Source: Cellulomonas chitinilytica
GTDB taxonomy: Bacteria > Actinomycetota > Actinomycetes > Actinomycetales > Cellulomonadaceae
DNA length: 64,000 bases
Assembly (NCBI RefSeq): GCF_016862675.1
Contig: NZ_BONK01000004.1
Coordinates: 186,001-250,000, forward strand
Direction: 5' to 3'
Shown here: in pieces, positions 37,079 to 45,379 of the stretch
How positions within the stretch are numbered: the stretch's first letter is position 1
Layout: each line of letters starts with the position of its first letter
The notes under the pieces: model-generated
What the model saw: the letters and a program-made list of their open reading frames with translations, nothing else
Told to the model about the DNA's origin: nothing
Database searches by the model: none
Position numbers and translations under genes: made by a program

Positions 37079-38394
37079 GCGTCGGTGCGGGGCCGGGACA
37101 CCGCGCTCACCAGGGCGGCGTGCAGGGCGGCCGGGTCCTTCGCCTGCACCCAGACCGGCTTCTGCCCGCGCGGGGTGACGCGGATGGCGCTCGGGCTCCT
37201 GACCGCGCCCCACCCGGCCCCGAAGAGCTTGCCCTTGACCGGGTCGCCCGGCGCCGACACGCCAGACGGGTCGAGGTCGGCGAGGCGGATCCTCTTCGAC
37301 CCGGCGCGCAGCGCCGTGCCGGTCAGGCGGGTGGTGCTGTAGTACGTGGTGCTCCACATCGCCACGGCGATCACGCCGCCGAGGATGCCGACGAGGAGCG
37401 TTGCGACCACCCAGTCGCCCGCGACCGTCATCCAGGTCCACGCCGCCGCGCAGACGCCGAGCAGGATCCACCACGCGCGCGACGAGGAGCCCTCGGAGTA
37501 CCGGGCCGGGCCGGGCGCGGGCGCCCTCGTCGCGGCGGCGAGCCGTTCGAGCTCCTCGCGGTTGTTCGCCAGGTAGTCGTGCACGGGCCGTGACGTGGTC
37601 TCGTCACGGATCCCGTCGAGGAGCCCGGGATCGGTCGGGGTGACAGTCACCGTGTGGCTGCCGTCCCGGTCGACGACCAGCGAGAACACGATCACCCGCG
37701 TCGGTGACGCGACCGCGAGCTCGTCGAGCAGGCCGCTGCGCAGGAAGTACGTCTCGCGCGGCGCGCGGAAGTCCTGCTGCTCGAGGCCGTCAGGTGTCTC
37801 GATGACGAGCGCGCGCACGATGGCGCTGCCCGCGGACCCCGGGTCGACCGAGCACTCCTCCCGCACGACGAGCCGCAGCCAGCCCGCCGGTGCCGCGTCC
37901 GCGTAGCTGCGGACGATGCGCTCGACGACCGCGTGCTGGTCCGCGGTGAGCTCGATCTCGTCGGACGGGGCCCAGACGCGCCGCGTCGCGAGCTTCGCCG
38001 TCAGCCAGGCGGGGGTGTGCTCGGGCGTGCGCGGGTACTTGAGCAGGTCCAGCGCGTACAGGTCCGCGGAGAGGTCCGTGCCGGGGTCGCCGTCGTAGTC
38101 GAAGTCCGTGGCGAACTGGCCGTCGGCCCGCAGGACGAACGTCGCCGAGAACCAGGTGCCCGCGTCCTCGCGGTACGCGGCGATGCGGAGCTGGCGAAGC
38201 GTGTACGCGACAGTCCCCGGCAGGGGGCCGGCGGGCGCGGTCCCGCCGTCGGCCAGCCGCGCGACGACGGCGGAACGCTCGGCGTGGGCGGCGGCGGCGA
38301 ACGTCAGGGTCAGCTCGGCCCAGCCCTCGGGTGCGACCGACGTCAGTCCCTCGGCGATCTTCTGATACTCGTCGGGCGACATCTCGAGCGTCAT
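37075..38394 (-). CDS. membrane protein with tandem YezG-like repeats
   Basis: 439 residues. Two related soluble segments (about 1-120 and 145-290) each begin like YezG/DUF600 immunity proteins (EYQKIAEGLTSVAPEGWAELTL; HAVVERIVRSYADAAPAGWLRLVV), and the first has the FDYDGDP motif of that family. Two close membrane helices (about 310-350) and a C-terminal PH-like beta domain (TTYYSTTRLTGTAL...RIRLADLDP) follow. Relation to polymorphic-toxin immunity is possible, but no toxin is adjacent. The ATG at 38394 is chosen by domain start; the ribosome-binding site is weak. Confidence 0.6.
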   Translation of the reverse strand: MTLEMSPDEYQKIAEGLTSVAPEGWAELTLTFAAAAHAERSAVVARLADGGTAPAGPLPGTVAYTLRQLRIAAYREDAGTWFSATFVLRADGQFATDFDYDGDPGTDLSADLYALDLLKYPRTPEHTPAWLTAKLATRRVWAPSDEIELTADQHAVVERIVRSYADAAPAGWLRLVVREECSVDPGSAGSAIVRALVIETPDGLEQQDFRAPRETYFLRSGLLDELAVASPTRVIVFSLVVDRDGSHTVTVTPTDPGLLDGIRDETTSRPVHDYLANNREELERLAAATRAPAPGPARYSEGSSSRAWWILLGVCAAAWTWMTVAGDWVVATLLVGILGGVIAVAMWSTTYYSTTRLTGTALRAGSKRIRLADLDPSGVSAPGDPVKGKLFGAGWGAVRSPSAIRVTPRGQKPVWVQAKDPAALHAALVSAVSRPRTDA

Positions 38395-38428
38395 GAGGCG
38401 CGGCTCACTTCCGGAGCGGGTCGACGGG

Positions 38429-38468
38429 GTCGCCACAGGGTACTGATCGCCCCGCACCCTGTGGCGAC
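38429..38468 (-). terminator. terminator of the GH16 gene
   Basis: A perfect 13-bp stem (GTCGCCACAGGGT with its complement at 38456-38468) and a 14-nt loop, just past the GH16 stop on the minus strand. Confidence 0.7.
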
Positions 38469-38495
38469 ACCGCCCGTACCGCGCTCAGGGGCCGG

Positions 38496-39767
38496 TCAGA
38501 AGGCCCACTGCTGGTTGGCGGCTCCCGTGCAGGACCAGATCTGCACCCGCTGCCCGTCGTGCACCGGCAGGCCGCCGACCGCGTCGAGGCACCGGCCCGA
38601 CTGCGGGTTGCGCAGCGCGCTCGACGACGCGACGTGCTCCCAGCGCTGCGCCGCGGTCCCGTTGCAGGTCCACAGCTGCACGACGGTGCCGTCGGCGGTC
38701 CCGCCGCCGGACACGTCGAGGCACTTGCCGAGCGCCCGGACGGTTCCGTCGGAGCCGCGCGTCCAGGACTGGGCGGCGTTCCCGTTGCACCCGACGACCT
38801 GGATCGGGGTCCCGTCGGCCGTGTTCGCCCACGGCACGTCGAGGCAGAGCTGGTTCGCGACCTTGATCGTCCCGGTGCCGGTGGGCAGCGAGCCGCCACC
38901 GCCCGTCGTCGAGCCGTTGTCGTAGACCCGCACGTAGTCGACCTTCATCTGCTGCGGGAACACGGTCGTCGCGTCCGGGTTGCCGGGCCACGCGCCGCCG
39001 ACCGCGACGTTGAGGATGAGGAAGAACTTCTTGTCGAACACCCACGGGTTGCTGCCGACGCTCGCGCGGGTGACCTGGTGGTAGACGTTCCCGTCGACCG
39101 ACCACGTGATCGAGCCCGGCTTCCAGTCGACCGCGAACGTGTGGAACGCGTCGGCGAACGACCAGCCCTGCGGGTGCTGGTACGTGCCGGTGATGCCGCT
39201 GCCGCCCGAGTACCCGGGGCCGTGCACGGTGCCGTGCACGCGGTGCGGCTCGTAGCCGACGTTCTCCATGATGTCGATCTCGCCGGAGCCGGGCCACGAC
39301 GTCTGCGGGAAGTCGCCGCCGAGCATCCAGAACGCCGGCCAGATGCCCTGGCCGCGCGGGATCTGGATCCGAGCCTCGACCCGGCCGTACGCGATCTCGA
39401 CCTTGTCGTTCGTCTGCAGTCGGGCCGAGGTGTAGGACCCGTCGGCCTCGCGGCGGGCGGTGATGACGAGGTTGCCGTTGCCGTCGAGGGCCGAGTTGCT
39501 GCGGGACGTCGTGTAGCTCTCGAGCTCGCCGTTGCCCCAGCCGCCGCCACCGACGTCGTAGCCCCAGACGGACGGGTCGGGCGCGGTGCCGGCGGCGCCG
39601 TCGAACTCCTGGGACCACAGGACGTCGCCCGGGGCGGCGGCTGCGGGGGCGGTCGAGCCGGGGACGAGGGCGGCGGCGACGAGCGCCGTCCCGGCGACGG
39701 CGGCGGTGAGGGCGAGGGCGGCGGCGATCTGTCGGGTGGGCCGGGACCGGCGGTGCGCGGGCTTCAT
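38496..39767 (-). CDS. secreted GH16 beta-glucanase (laminarinase-like) with CBM13
   Basis: 423 residues: a signal peptide (about 1-44), a GH16 domain (about 48-285) with the catalytic GEIDIMENVG (two Glu and Asp), WPAFWMLG and FHTFAVDWKPGSITWSVDG, a Gly/Ser linker, and a ricin-B/CBM13 domain (about 300-423) with three QxW repeats (QSWTRG, QRWEHV, QQWAF). The fold suits beta-1,3-glucan hydrolysis. The ATG has GGAGAGG 5 nt upstream. Confidence 0.92.
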   Translation of the reverse strand: MKPAHRRSRPTRQIAAALALTAAVAGTALVAAALVPGSTAPAAAAPGDVLWSQEFDGAAGTAPDPSVWGYDVGGGGWGNGELESYTTSRSNSALDGNGNLVITARREADGSYTSARLQTNDKVEIAYGRVEARIQIPRGQGIWPAFWMLGGDFPQTSWPGSGEIDIMENVGYEPHRVHGTVHGPGYSGGSGITGTYQHPQGWSFADAFHTFAVDWKPGSITWSVDGNVYHQVTRASVGSNPWVFDKKFFLILNVAVGGAWPGNPDATTVFPQQMKVDYVRVYDNGSTTGGGGSLPTGTGTIKVANQLCLDVPWANTADGTPIQVVGCNGNAAQSWTRGSDGTVRALGKCLDVSGGGTADGTVVQLWTCNGTAAQRWEHVASSSALRNPQSGRCLDAVGGLPVHDGQRVQIWSCTGAANQQWAF

Positions 39768-39881
39768 GTGTGCCTCTCCGTTCCCGTGCCCCGGCGCTGG
39801 GACACGGATGGGGTGCCGCCCGCGCAGCGTCCGACGTGCGTCATTGCCCGGGAGGGGACGGGGCTCCCCGTCCAGCCCAGG

Positions 39882-39945
39882 ACGGTAACGGGATTGTTTA
39901 CTGACTGACAAGTAACCATTGACTGGCGAACGTTGTCGACAACGT
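39882..39945 (-). promoter_or_regulatory. GH16 promoter with perfect 16-bp palindrome
   Basis: On the gene strand: TTGTCA (39906-39911), an 18-bp spacer and TACCGT (39882-39887). A 13-mer CGCCAGTCAATGG (39916-39928) lies just upstream of the -35. A perfect palindrome ACGTTGTCGACAACGT (39930-39945) follows, about 20 bp from the -35. Confidence 0.5.
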
Positions 39946-39950
39946 GTTCG

Positions 39951-40637
39951 TCAGGGGAGCAGGCGGGTCGCGACCAGCACGACGGCGAGCACCACGAGCA
40001 CCGCACCGCACGTCCGGCGGACCCCGACGACGACCCCGGGCCGGTCGAGGAGCGCCCGCGACGCACGTCCGGCGGCGACCGCGACCCCGACGAGCACGAG
40101 CGTGCCGAGCACGTCGAACAGCAGCCCGAAGAGCAGGACCTGCTGCCACACCGGGCCGTCGTCGGGGCGCACGAACAGGGGGATGAAGGAGAGGAAGAAG
40201 AGGATGACCTTGACGTTGAGCAGGTTGACCGTGGCGCCCCGGCCGACGAGCTGCAGCGCTCGCGGGGGCGCGGGCTCCTCGGGCGGCGCGTGCGCCGGCC
40301 CCGCCGTCACCACCGCACGGTCGTCTGCCGGGACGACGAGCGTGCTGCGGTCGCGGACCATCCGGACCCCGACCCAGACCAGGTAGGCGGCGCCCGCGGC
40401 GGTGACGACCGCCATCGCCGGCCGCGACGCCGCGACGAGCGCCGACAGTCCCGCCGCCGCCAGCGTCGCGTGGCACAACGACCCGACGGCGATCCCGACC
40501 GCGGCCAGCACTCCGGCCCGCGTCCGGTGCTGCAACGACGTGCCGAGCACGAACACCATGTCGGCACCGGGCGTCACGTTCAGCGCGAGGGCCGCGAGGA
40601 CGAAGGCGAGGAGCACGTCAGGCTGCGGGACGAACAC
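39951..40637 (-). CDS. LysE/RhtB family amino-acid exporter
   Basis: 228 residues with six membrane helices. The N-terminal VTPGADMVFVLG is the LysE/RhtB signature, followed by GVLAAVGIAVGSLCHATLAAAG and VNLLNVKVILFFLSFIPLFV. The family exports amino acids such as homoserine, threonine or lysine; the substrate is not predictable here. The GTG at 40637 is the first in-frame start after the upstream operators. It is divergent from hipBA and shares their operator region. Confidence 0.85.
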   Translation of the reverse strand: MFVPQPDVLLAFVLAALALNVTPGADMVFVLGTSLQHRTRAGVLAAVGIAVGSLCHATLAAAGLSALVAASRPAMAVVTAAGAAYLVWVGVRMVRDRSTLVVPADDRAVVTAGPAHAPPEEPAPPRALQLVGRGATVNLLNVKVILFFLSFIPLFVRPDDGPVWQQVLLFGLLFDVLGTLVLVGVAVAAGRASRALLDRPGVVVGVRRTCGAVLVVLAVVLVATRLLP

Positions 40638-40677
40638 ACGGACATGGTGGCGGATCAGCCGCGGCCTCGAGGACGTG

Positions 40678-40774
40678 TCACCGAACGGTGACAACGACCA
40701 GATGAAACCGGACGGTGACATGTGCGATGAGTAACCGTACGGTGACATTGCTGGATCGTCACCGTATGGTGTCT
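40678..40774. promoter_or_regulatory. four-operator array and promoter of hipBA
   Basis: Four 16-bp sites start at 40678, 40705, 40732 and 40759, exactly 27 bp apart, with consensus T(C/A)ACCGNACGGTGACA; each is an inverted repeat ACCG-NN-CGGT. A promoter fits the last two: -35 GTGACA (40742-40747), 17 bp, -10 TATGGT (40765-40770). HipB-type autorepression is expected. The array also lies upstream of the divergent lysE gene. Confidence 0.8.
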
Positions 40775-40791
40775 CGCACGGGAGGTGTCGC

Positions 40792-41121
40792 ATGAGGATC
40801 TCGAGCGTCCGTGACCTGCAGGTGCTGGTGCGGGCACGTCGGCGCGACCTCGGGATCACGCAGCAGGAGGCCGCCGACCGGGCGGGAGTCTCGCGCAAGT
40901 GGCTGGTGAACTTCGAGAGCGGCACCGCGTCCGCTGTCGAGCTCTCGCTCGTGCTGCGTCTGTTCGCGGCACTCGATCTCCCCCTGGACGTGCCGACCTC
41001 CGACGAGGCCGAGGTGGACGCGGAGCCGGTCGGCGAGGACTGGGACCTCGTCGATCTCGACGACCACCTTCGTCGTCTGACGAGCGAGACTCGCGGCCCG
41101 CGACCGGTGAGCGACAGGTGA
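40792..41121 (+). CDS. hipB: HipB-like XRE antitoxin
   Basis: 109 residues with an XRE helix-turn-helix (about 5-65, GITQQEAADRAGVSRKWLVNFESG) and an acidic C-terminal tail. HipB binds its own operators and neutralises the kinase HipA. GGGAGG lies 6 nt before the ATG. Its stop overlaps hipA (GTGA). Confidence 0.9.
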   Translation: MRISSVRDLQVLVRARRRDLGITQQEAADRAGVSRKWLVNFESGTASAVELSLVLRLFAALDLPLDVPTSDEAEVDAEPVGEDWDLVDLDDHLRRLTSETRGPRPVSDR

Positions 41122-42398
41122 GCGACGTCCTGTACGTGCTGCTCGACGGGCACGTCGCGGCGACGATCCGGCGCGAACGGGGCGACGTCGAGCTGCAGTA
41201 CACGCCTGAGCACATCCGCCGACGCACCAGGACACCGCTCTCGGTGAGCATGCCTGTGACCTCGCAGACGTACCGGAACACGACCGTCGCACCCTGGCTG
41301 GACGGTCTGCTTCCTGACGACGACGCGGTGAGGCGCCGTTGGGGGCGCCGGTTCTCGGTGTCCGCCGGATCGCCGTTCTCGTTGTTGTCGACCCCGATCG
41401 GCGAGGAGTGCGCCGGCGCGGCCCGGTTCGTGACTGCCGAGCGGGTCGATGCGATGCTCGCGGGCAAGGGTGATGTGCGGTGGCTGACGGAGGACGAGGT
41501 CGGTGCCCGTCTGCGCGAGCTGCTGGCGGACTCCTCAGCGTGGCTCGGGGCGGACTTCTCGGGCCGGTTCTCACTGGCGGGGGCACAGTCGAAGGTCGCG
41601 ATGGTCTACGACGACAACGCCGACCGGTGGGGTCTTCCCGAGGGGGCTGCCGCGACCAGCCACATCCTCAAGCCGGCGATCTCCGGGCTGGAGGACCACG
41701 ACCTCAACGAGCACCTGTGCCTGCGCGCGGCCGCTGCGTGCGGGCTGGTGACCGCGCCGTCGAGGATCGTGCGCTTCGCCGGCACCTCGGCGATCGCCGT
41801 GACCCGCTACGACAGGGCAGCCGGTGAACCCTGGCTGCGACGCATCCACCAGGAAGACATGTGCCAGGCATCGAGCCTGCACCCGGCCTCGAAGTACCAG
41901 AACGACGGCGGCCCGGGAAGCAAGGACGTCGCGACCCTGCTGCGGGCGGTGCTGCCGGCATCGCAGGCCGAGGCCGGGGTGTGGAGACTCTTCGACGCCG
42001 TGACCTTCAGCTGGCTGATCGGCGGGACCGACGCGCACGCGAAGAACGACTCGCTGCTGCTGGCCGGCAACCAGGTGGCGCTCGCTCCGCTCTACGACGT
42101 CGCGTCGGTCCTGCCCTACGGGTGGACGCTGCAGAAGCTGCGCCTGGCGATGAAGTACGGCGGCGACTACACGCTGCGGACCCGGACGGCGACCATCTGG
42201 CCCAAGGTGGCCGCCGAGTTCTCCCTGCCGGTCGAGCAGGTGAGGTCTCGGGCAGGCGCGCTCATGGACGTCGTCCCCGACGCCTTCGCGGAGGCGGCCG
42301 CCGACCCGGACGTGAAGGCGTTGGGCAGCGTCCTGCCGACGACGCTCGCGAGCAAGGTGGCCGAACGAGTCACGCAGTGCCGCGAGACGCTCGCCTGA
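41118..42398 (+). CDS. hipA: HipA-like Ser/Thr kinase toxin
   Basis: 426 residues, full length. An N-terminal HipA_N domain carries LLDGHVAATIRR and the PLSVSMP loop. The kinase core has FSLAGAQSKVAM, HILKP with the ATP-binding Lys, the catalytic GGTDAHAKNDS and the metal-binding LAPLYDVAS. In E. coli, HipA phosphorylates GltX and causes growth arrest. All key residues are present, so the toxin appears active. The pair is bordered by lysE and ramB. Confidence 0.93.
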   Translation: MSDVLYVLLDGHVAATIRRERGDVELQYTPEHIRRRTRTPLSVSMPVTSQTYRNTTVAPWLDGLLPDDDAVRRRWGRRFSVSAGSPFSLLSTPIGEECAGAARFVTAERVDAMLAGKGDVRWLTEDEVGARLRELLADSSAWLGADFSGRFSLAGAQSKVAMVYDDNADRWGLPEGAAATSHILKPAISGLEDHDLNEHLCLRAAAACGLVTAPSRIVRFAGTSAIAVTRYDRAAGEPWLRRIHQEDMCQASSLHPASKYQNDGGPGSKDVATLLRAVLPASQAEAGVWRLFDAVTFSWLIGGTDAHAKNDSLLLAGNQVALAPLYDVASVLPYGWTLQKLRLAMKYGGDYTLRTRTATIWPKVAAEFSLPVEQVRSRAGALMDVVPDAFAEAAADPDVKALGSVLPTTLASKVAERVTQCRETLA

Positions 42399-42420
42399 CG
42401 AACCCCACGCACAGTTGCCG

Positions 42421-43881
42421 TCACTCCGGCGCGTGCCGGTCGAGGAACCGGTAGACCTCCGTCGTGTCGACCCCGGGGAACACCCCCACAGGCAGCGCGG
42501 CGAGCAGCGACGCGTGCGGCCGGGCGCTCGGCCAGGCCTGCGCGGCCCACCGCTGCGCGAGGTCGGCGGGAGGCTGCCGGCAGCACGTCGGGTCGGGGCA
42601 GCGGGACTGGGAGCGCTCGGTCGTCTCGCGGCCGCGGAACCACCTGACCTGGGAGAACGGCACCCCGACGCTCACCGAGAAGGCGCCCTGCGACGACGGC
42701 TGGACCCGGGACGTGCACCAGTACGTGCCCGACGAGGTGTCGGTGTACTGGTAGTACGGCGAGAACCGGTCGGGCAGCGTGAACACGACGCGGGCCGTCC
42801 ACTGCCGGCACACGGGCTGCCCCTCGATGGCGCCGAGCGGGTCGGACGGGAACACGACGCCGTCGTTCTCGTACGCCTTGTGCAGGGTGCCGCCCTCGTG
42901 GACCTTCATGAAGTGCACCGGGATGCCGAGGTGCCGGGTCGCGAGGTTGGTGAACCGGTGCGCGGCCGTCTCGTAGGGGACGGCGAACGTGTCGCGCAGG
43001 TCCTCGACGGACAGCCGCCGCTCGGCCTTCGCCTGCTGCAGGAACGGCACGGCGCCGTCCTCGGGGAGCATGAGCGCGGCGGCCATGTAGTTGGCCTCGA
43101 CGCGCTGACGCAGGAAGTCGCCGTAGTCGCGCGGCTCGGCGTGGCCGAGCACGTGGCTCGCGAGGGCCTGCAGGAGCGGTGAGCGGGCGTCGGTGACGCC
43201 GCCGGTGCCCTGGGACAGGTAGATGCGGCCGTGCGCGAGGTCGGTGACGGACCGGGTGGAGTGCGGCAGGTCCGTGACGTAGTGCAGCGAGAAGCCGAGG
43301 TGGGCGGCGACGTCGGCCGTGGCACGCTGCGACAGAGGGCCGCCGGGGTGGTCGATGGCCTTGAGCAGGGTGCGCGCGTGCTCCTCGAGCTCGGGGAAGT
43401 AGTTGTCCTGCGCGCGCATGCGGGCCCGCAGGTCGGCGTTGGCGCGGCGGGCCTCCTCGGGGGTCGCGGCGTTCTCGGTGAGGAGGCGCTGGATCTCGGC
43501 CTGAAGCCGCACGAGCGCCTCGAGGGCGTCGGGCGGCAGGGAGCGGCTGACCTTGACGGGCGGCACGCCGAGCGACGCGAACAGGGGGCCGCGCTGGGCG
43601 CGCTCGAGCTCGACCTCCAGGGCGGCCCGGCGGGTGGGCGGGTCGGTGCGGAGCAGCTCCGAGAGAGGCACGTCGAGGGCGTCGGCGACGAGGCCGAGCA
43701 GCGACAGCTTGGGCTCGCGGTGGCCGTTCTCCAGCATCGACACCTGGGAGGGGGCGCGGCCGATGGCGGCACCGAGGTCGTCGAGCGTCATGTCCCGGGC
43801 CGTGCGCAGGTGCCGGATGCGGCGGCCGAGGACGAGGGTGTCGATGCCGCCGGCAGGGACGGGCGAGGACGTCGTCGTCAT
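42421..43881 (-). CDS. ramB: RamB/ScfR-type transcriptional regulator of acetate metabolism
   Basis: 486 residues. An N-terminal XRE helix-turn-helix (about 18-70, MTLDDLGAAIGRAPSQVSMLENG) is followed by the long ScfR-type body with a degenerate IrrE/ImmA peptidase region (ASHVLGHAEPRDYGDFLRQRVEANYMAAALMLPE). A Cys-containing C-terminal domain completes it (CRQW, WCTSR, CPDPTCCRQPP). In Corynebacterium, RamB controls aceA and aceB; here it is divergent from aceA, supporting the same role. The ATG at 43881 begins at the usual MTTTSS-like start. Confidence 0.88.
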   Translation of the reverse strand: MTTTSSPVPAGGIDTLVLGRRIRHLRTARDMTLDDLGAAIGRAPSQVSMLENGHREPKLSLLGLVADALDVPLSELLRTDPPTRRAALEVELERAQRGPLFASLGVPPVKVSRSLPPDALEALVRLQAEIQRLLTENAATPEEARRANADLRARMRAQDNYFPELEEHARTLLKAIDHPGGPLSQRATADVAAHLGFSLHYVTDLPHSTRSVTDLAHGRIYLSQGTGGVTDARSPLLQALASHVLGHAEPRDYGDFLRQRVEANYMAAALMLPEDGAVPFLQQAKAERRLSVEDLRDTFAVPYETAAHRFTNLATRHLGIPVHFMKVHEGGTLHKAYENDGVVFPSDPLGAIEGQPVCRQWTARVVFTLPDRFSPYYQYTDTSSGTYWCTSRVQPSSQGAFSVSVGVPFSQVRWFRGRETTERSQSRCPDPTCCRQPPADLAQRWAAQAWPSARPHASLLAALPVGVFPGVDTTEVYRFLDRHAPE

Positions 43882-43917
43882 GTGACCACCGTCTCAGTCC
43901 GCCACGGCTTCCGTCCA

Positions 43918-44013
43918 GGAGAAGAACCGCGGATCTTCCCCGCTCCAGACCAGTGATCTGCACGGTTGCGGGGGGCACCGTTGTCCTCAGGCGAGATCGC
44001 CGAGAAGAACTGC
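43918..44013. promoter_or_regulatory. ramB-aceA divergent control region with repeated site
   Basis: The 11-mer GAGAAGAACYGC, less one base, recurs: GGAGAAGAACCGC (43918-43930) and CGAGAAGAACTGC (44001-44013). The first copy is embedded in a near-perfect palindrome GAAGA-A-CCGCGG-A-TCTTC (43921-43938). These are candidate RamB sites. Confidence 0.45.
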
Positions 44014-44031
44014 CGAATCACGGAGGAAGTC

Positions 44032-45345
44032 ATGAGCGAGCACACCAGCCCGACGCCCCGCCCGGGGGACCAGACCCAGACCGCGGCCGAGCTCGCCGCG
44101 ACCTGGGCGGCCGACCGTCGGTGGGCAGGTGTCAGCCGTTCCTACACGGCGCAGGACGTCGTCGAGCTGCGCGGGTCGGTGCGCGAGGAGCACACGCTCG
44201 CCCGTCGCGGGGCCGAGAAGCTGTGGGAGCTGCTGCACAGCCGCACCCACGTCCCGGCGCTCGGCGCGCTCACCGGCAACCAGGCCGTCCAGCAGGTCCG
44301 CGCGGGCCTCGAGGCGATCTACCTGTCCGGGTGGCAGGTGGCCGCCGACGCGAACCTGTCCGGCCAGACGTACCCCGACCAGAGCCTGTACCCGGCGAAC
44401 TCCGTGCCCGCCGTCGTCCGGCGCATCAACAACGCGCTGCTGCGCGCCGACCAGATCGACACCACCGAGAACGGCCGGCGCACCCGCGACTGGCTCGCCC
44501 CGATCGTCGCCGACGCGGAGGCCGGGTTCGGCGGCCCGCTCAACGCCTACGAGCTGATGCACTCGATGATCGCGGCCGGCGCCGCAGGCGTGCACTGGGA
44601 GGACCAGCTCGCGGCCGAGAAGAAGTGCGGCCACCTCGGCGGCAAGGTGCTCGTCCCGACGTCCCAGCACGTGCGCACGCTGTCGGCGGCCCGGCTCGCG
44701 GCGGACGTCGCCGGCGTGCCGACCGTCGTCATCGCGCGGACCGACGCGCTCGCGGCCGACCTCGTCACGTCCGACGCCGACGAGCGCGACCACGAGTTCC
44801 TCACGGGGGAGCGGACCTCCGAGGGCTACTACCGGGTGCGGCCGGGGCTCGACGCCGTCGTCGCACGGGCCGAGGCCTACGCGCCGTACTCGGACCTCAT
44901 CTGGGTCGAGACGTCCACCCCGGACGTCGCGCTCGCGATCGAGTTCGCCGAGCGGATCCACGACAAGTTCCCCGGCAAGCTCCTCGCCTACAACTGCTCG
45001 CCGTCGTTCAACTGGCGCCAGCACCTCGACGACACCCAGATCGCGCGGTTCCAGCGCGAGCTCGCCGGGTACGGGTACGCGTTCCAGTTCATCACCCTCG
45101 CCGGCTTCCACGCCCTCAACCACTCGATGTTCGACCTCGCCCAGGGGTACGCCACCCGCGGCATGAGCGCGTACGTCGAGCTGCAGGAGTCCGAGTTCGC
45201 GTCGGAGGCCCGCGGCTACACCGCGACCCGCCACCAGCGCGAGGTCGGCACCGGCTACTTCGACAAGGTCGCCACCGCGATCACCCCCGACAGCGCCACC
45301 CTCGCGCTCGCCGGCTCCACCGAGGCCGCCCAGTTCACCCACTGA
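44032..45345 (+). CDS. aceA: isocitrate lyase
   Basis: 437 residues. It has the active-site signature [38 protein letters not shown] and C-terminal YNCSPSFNW and FQFITLAG, as in class-I bacterial isocitrate lyases. It splits isocitrate to glyoxylate and succinate, the first glyoxylate-shunt step. GGAGGA precedes the ATG. It lies 34 bp upstream of aceB, likely one transcript. Confidence 0.97.
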   Translation: MSEHTSPTPRPGDQTQTAAELAATWAADRRWAGVSRSYTAQDVVELRGSVREEHTLARRGAEKLWELLHSRTHVPALGALTGNQAVQQVRAGLEAIYLSGWQVAADANLSGQTYPDQSLYPANSVPAVVRRINNALLRADQIDTTENGRRTRDWLAPIVADAEAGFGGPLNAYELMHSMIAAGAAGVHWEDQLAAEKKCGHLGGKVLVPTSQHVRTLSAARLAADVAGVPTVVIARTDALAADLVTSDADERDHEFLTGERTSEGYYRVRPGLDAVVARAEAYAPYSDLIWVETSTPDVALAIEFAERIHDKFPGKLLAYNCSPSFNWRQHLDDTQIARFQRELAGYGYAFQFITLAGFHALNHSMFDLAQGYATRGMSAYVELQESEFASEARGYTATRHQREVGTGYFDKVATAITPDSATLALAGSTEAAQFTH

Positions 45346-45379
45346 CGGGCGCCACCCACCCACGTTCCAGGAGACCGCC

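Noticed and set aside
40678..40774. 27-bp periodic repeats considered as a CRISPR-like or iteron replication array
   Set aside because: Each copy is a symmetric operator, the four copies sit exactly at the hipBA promoter, and no rep or cas gene is present.
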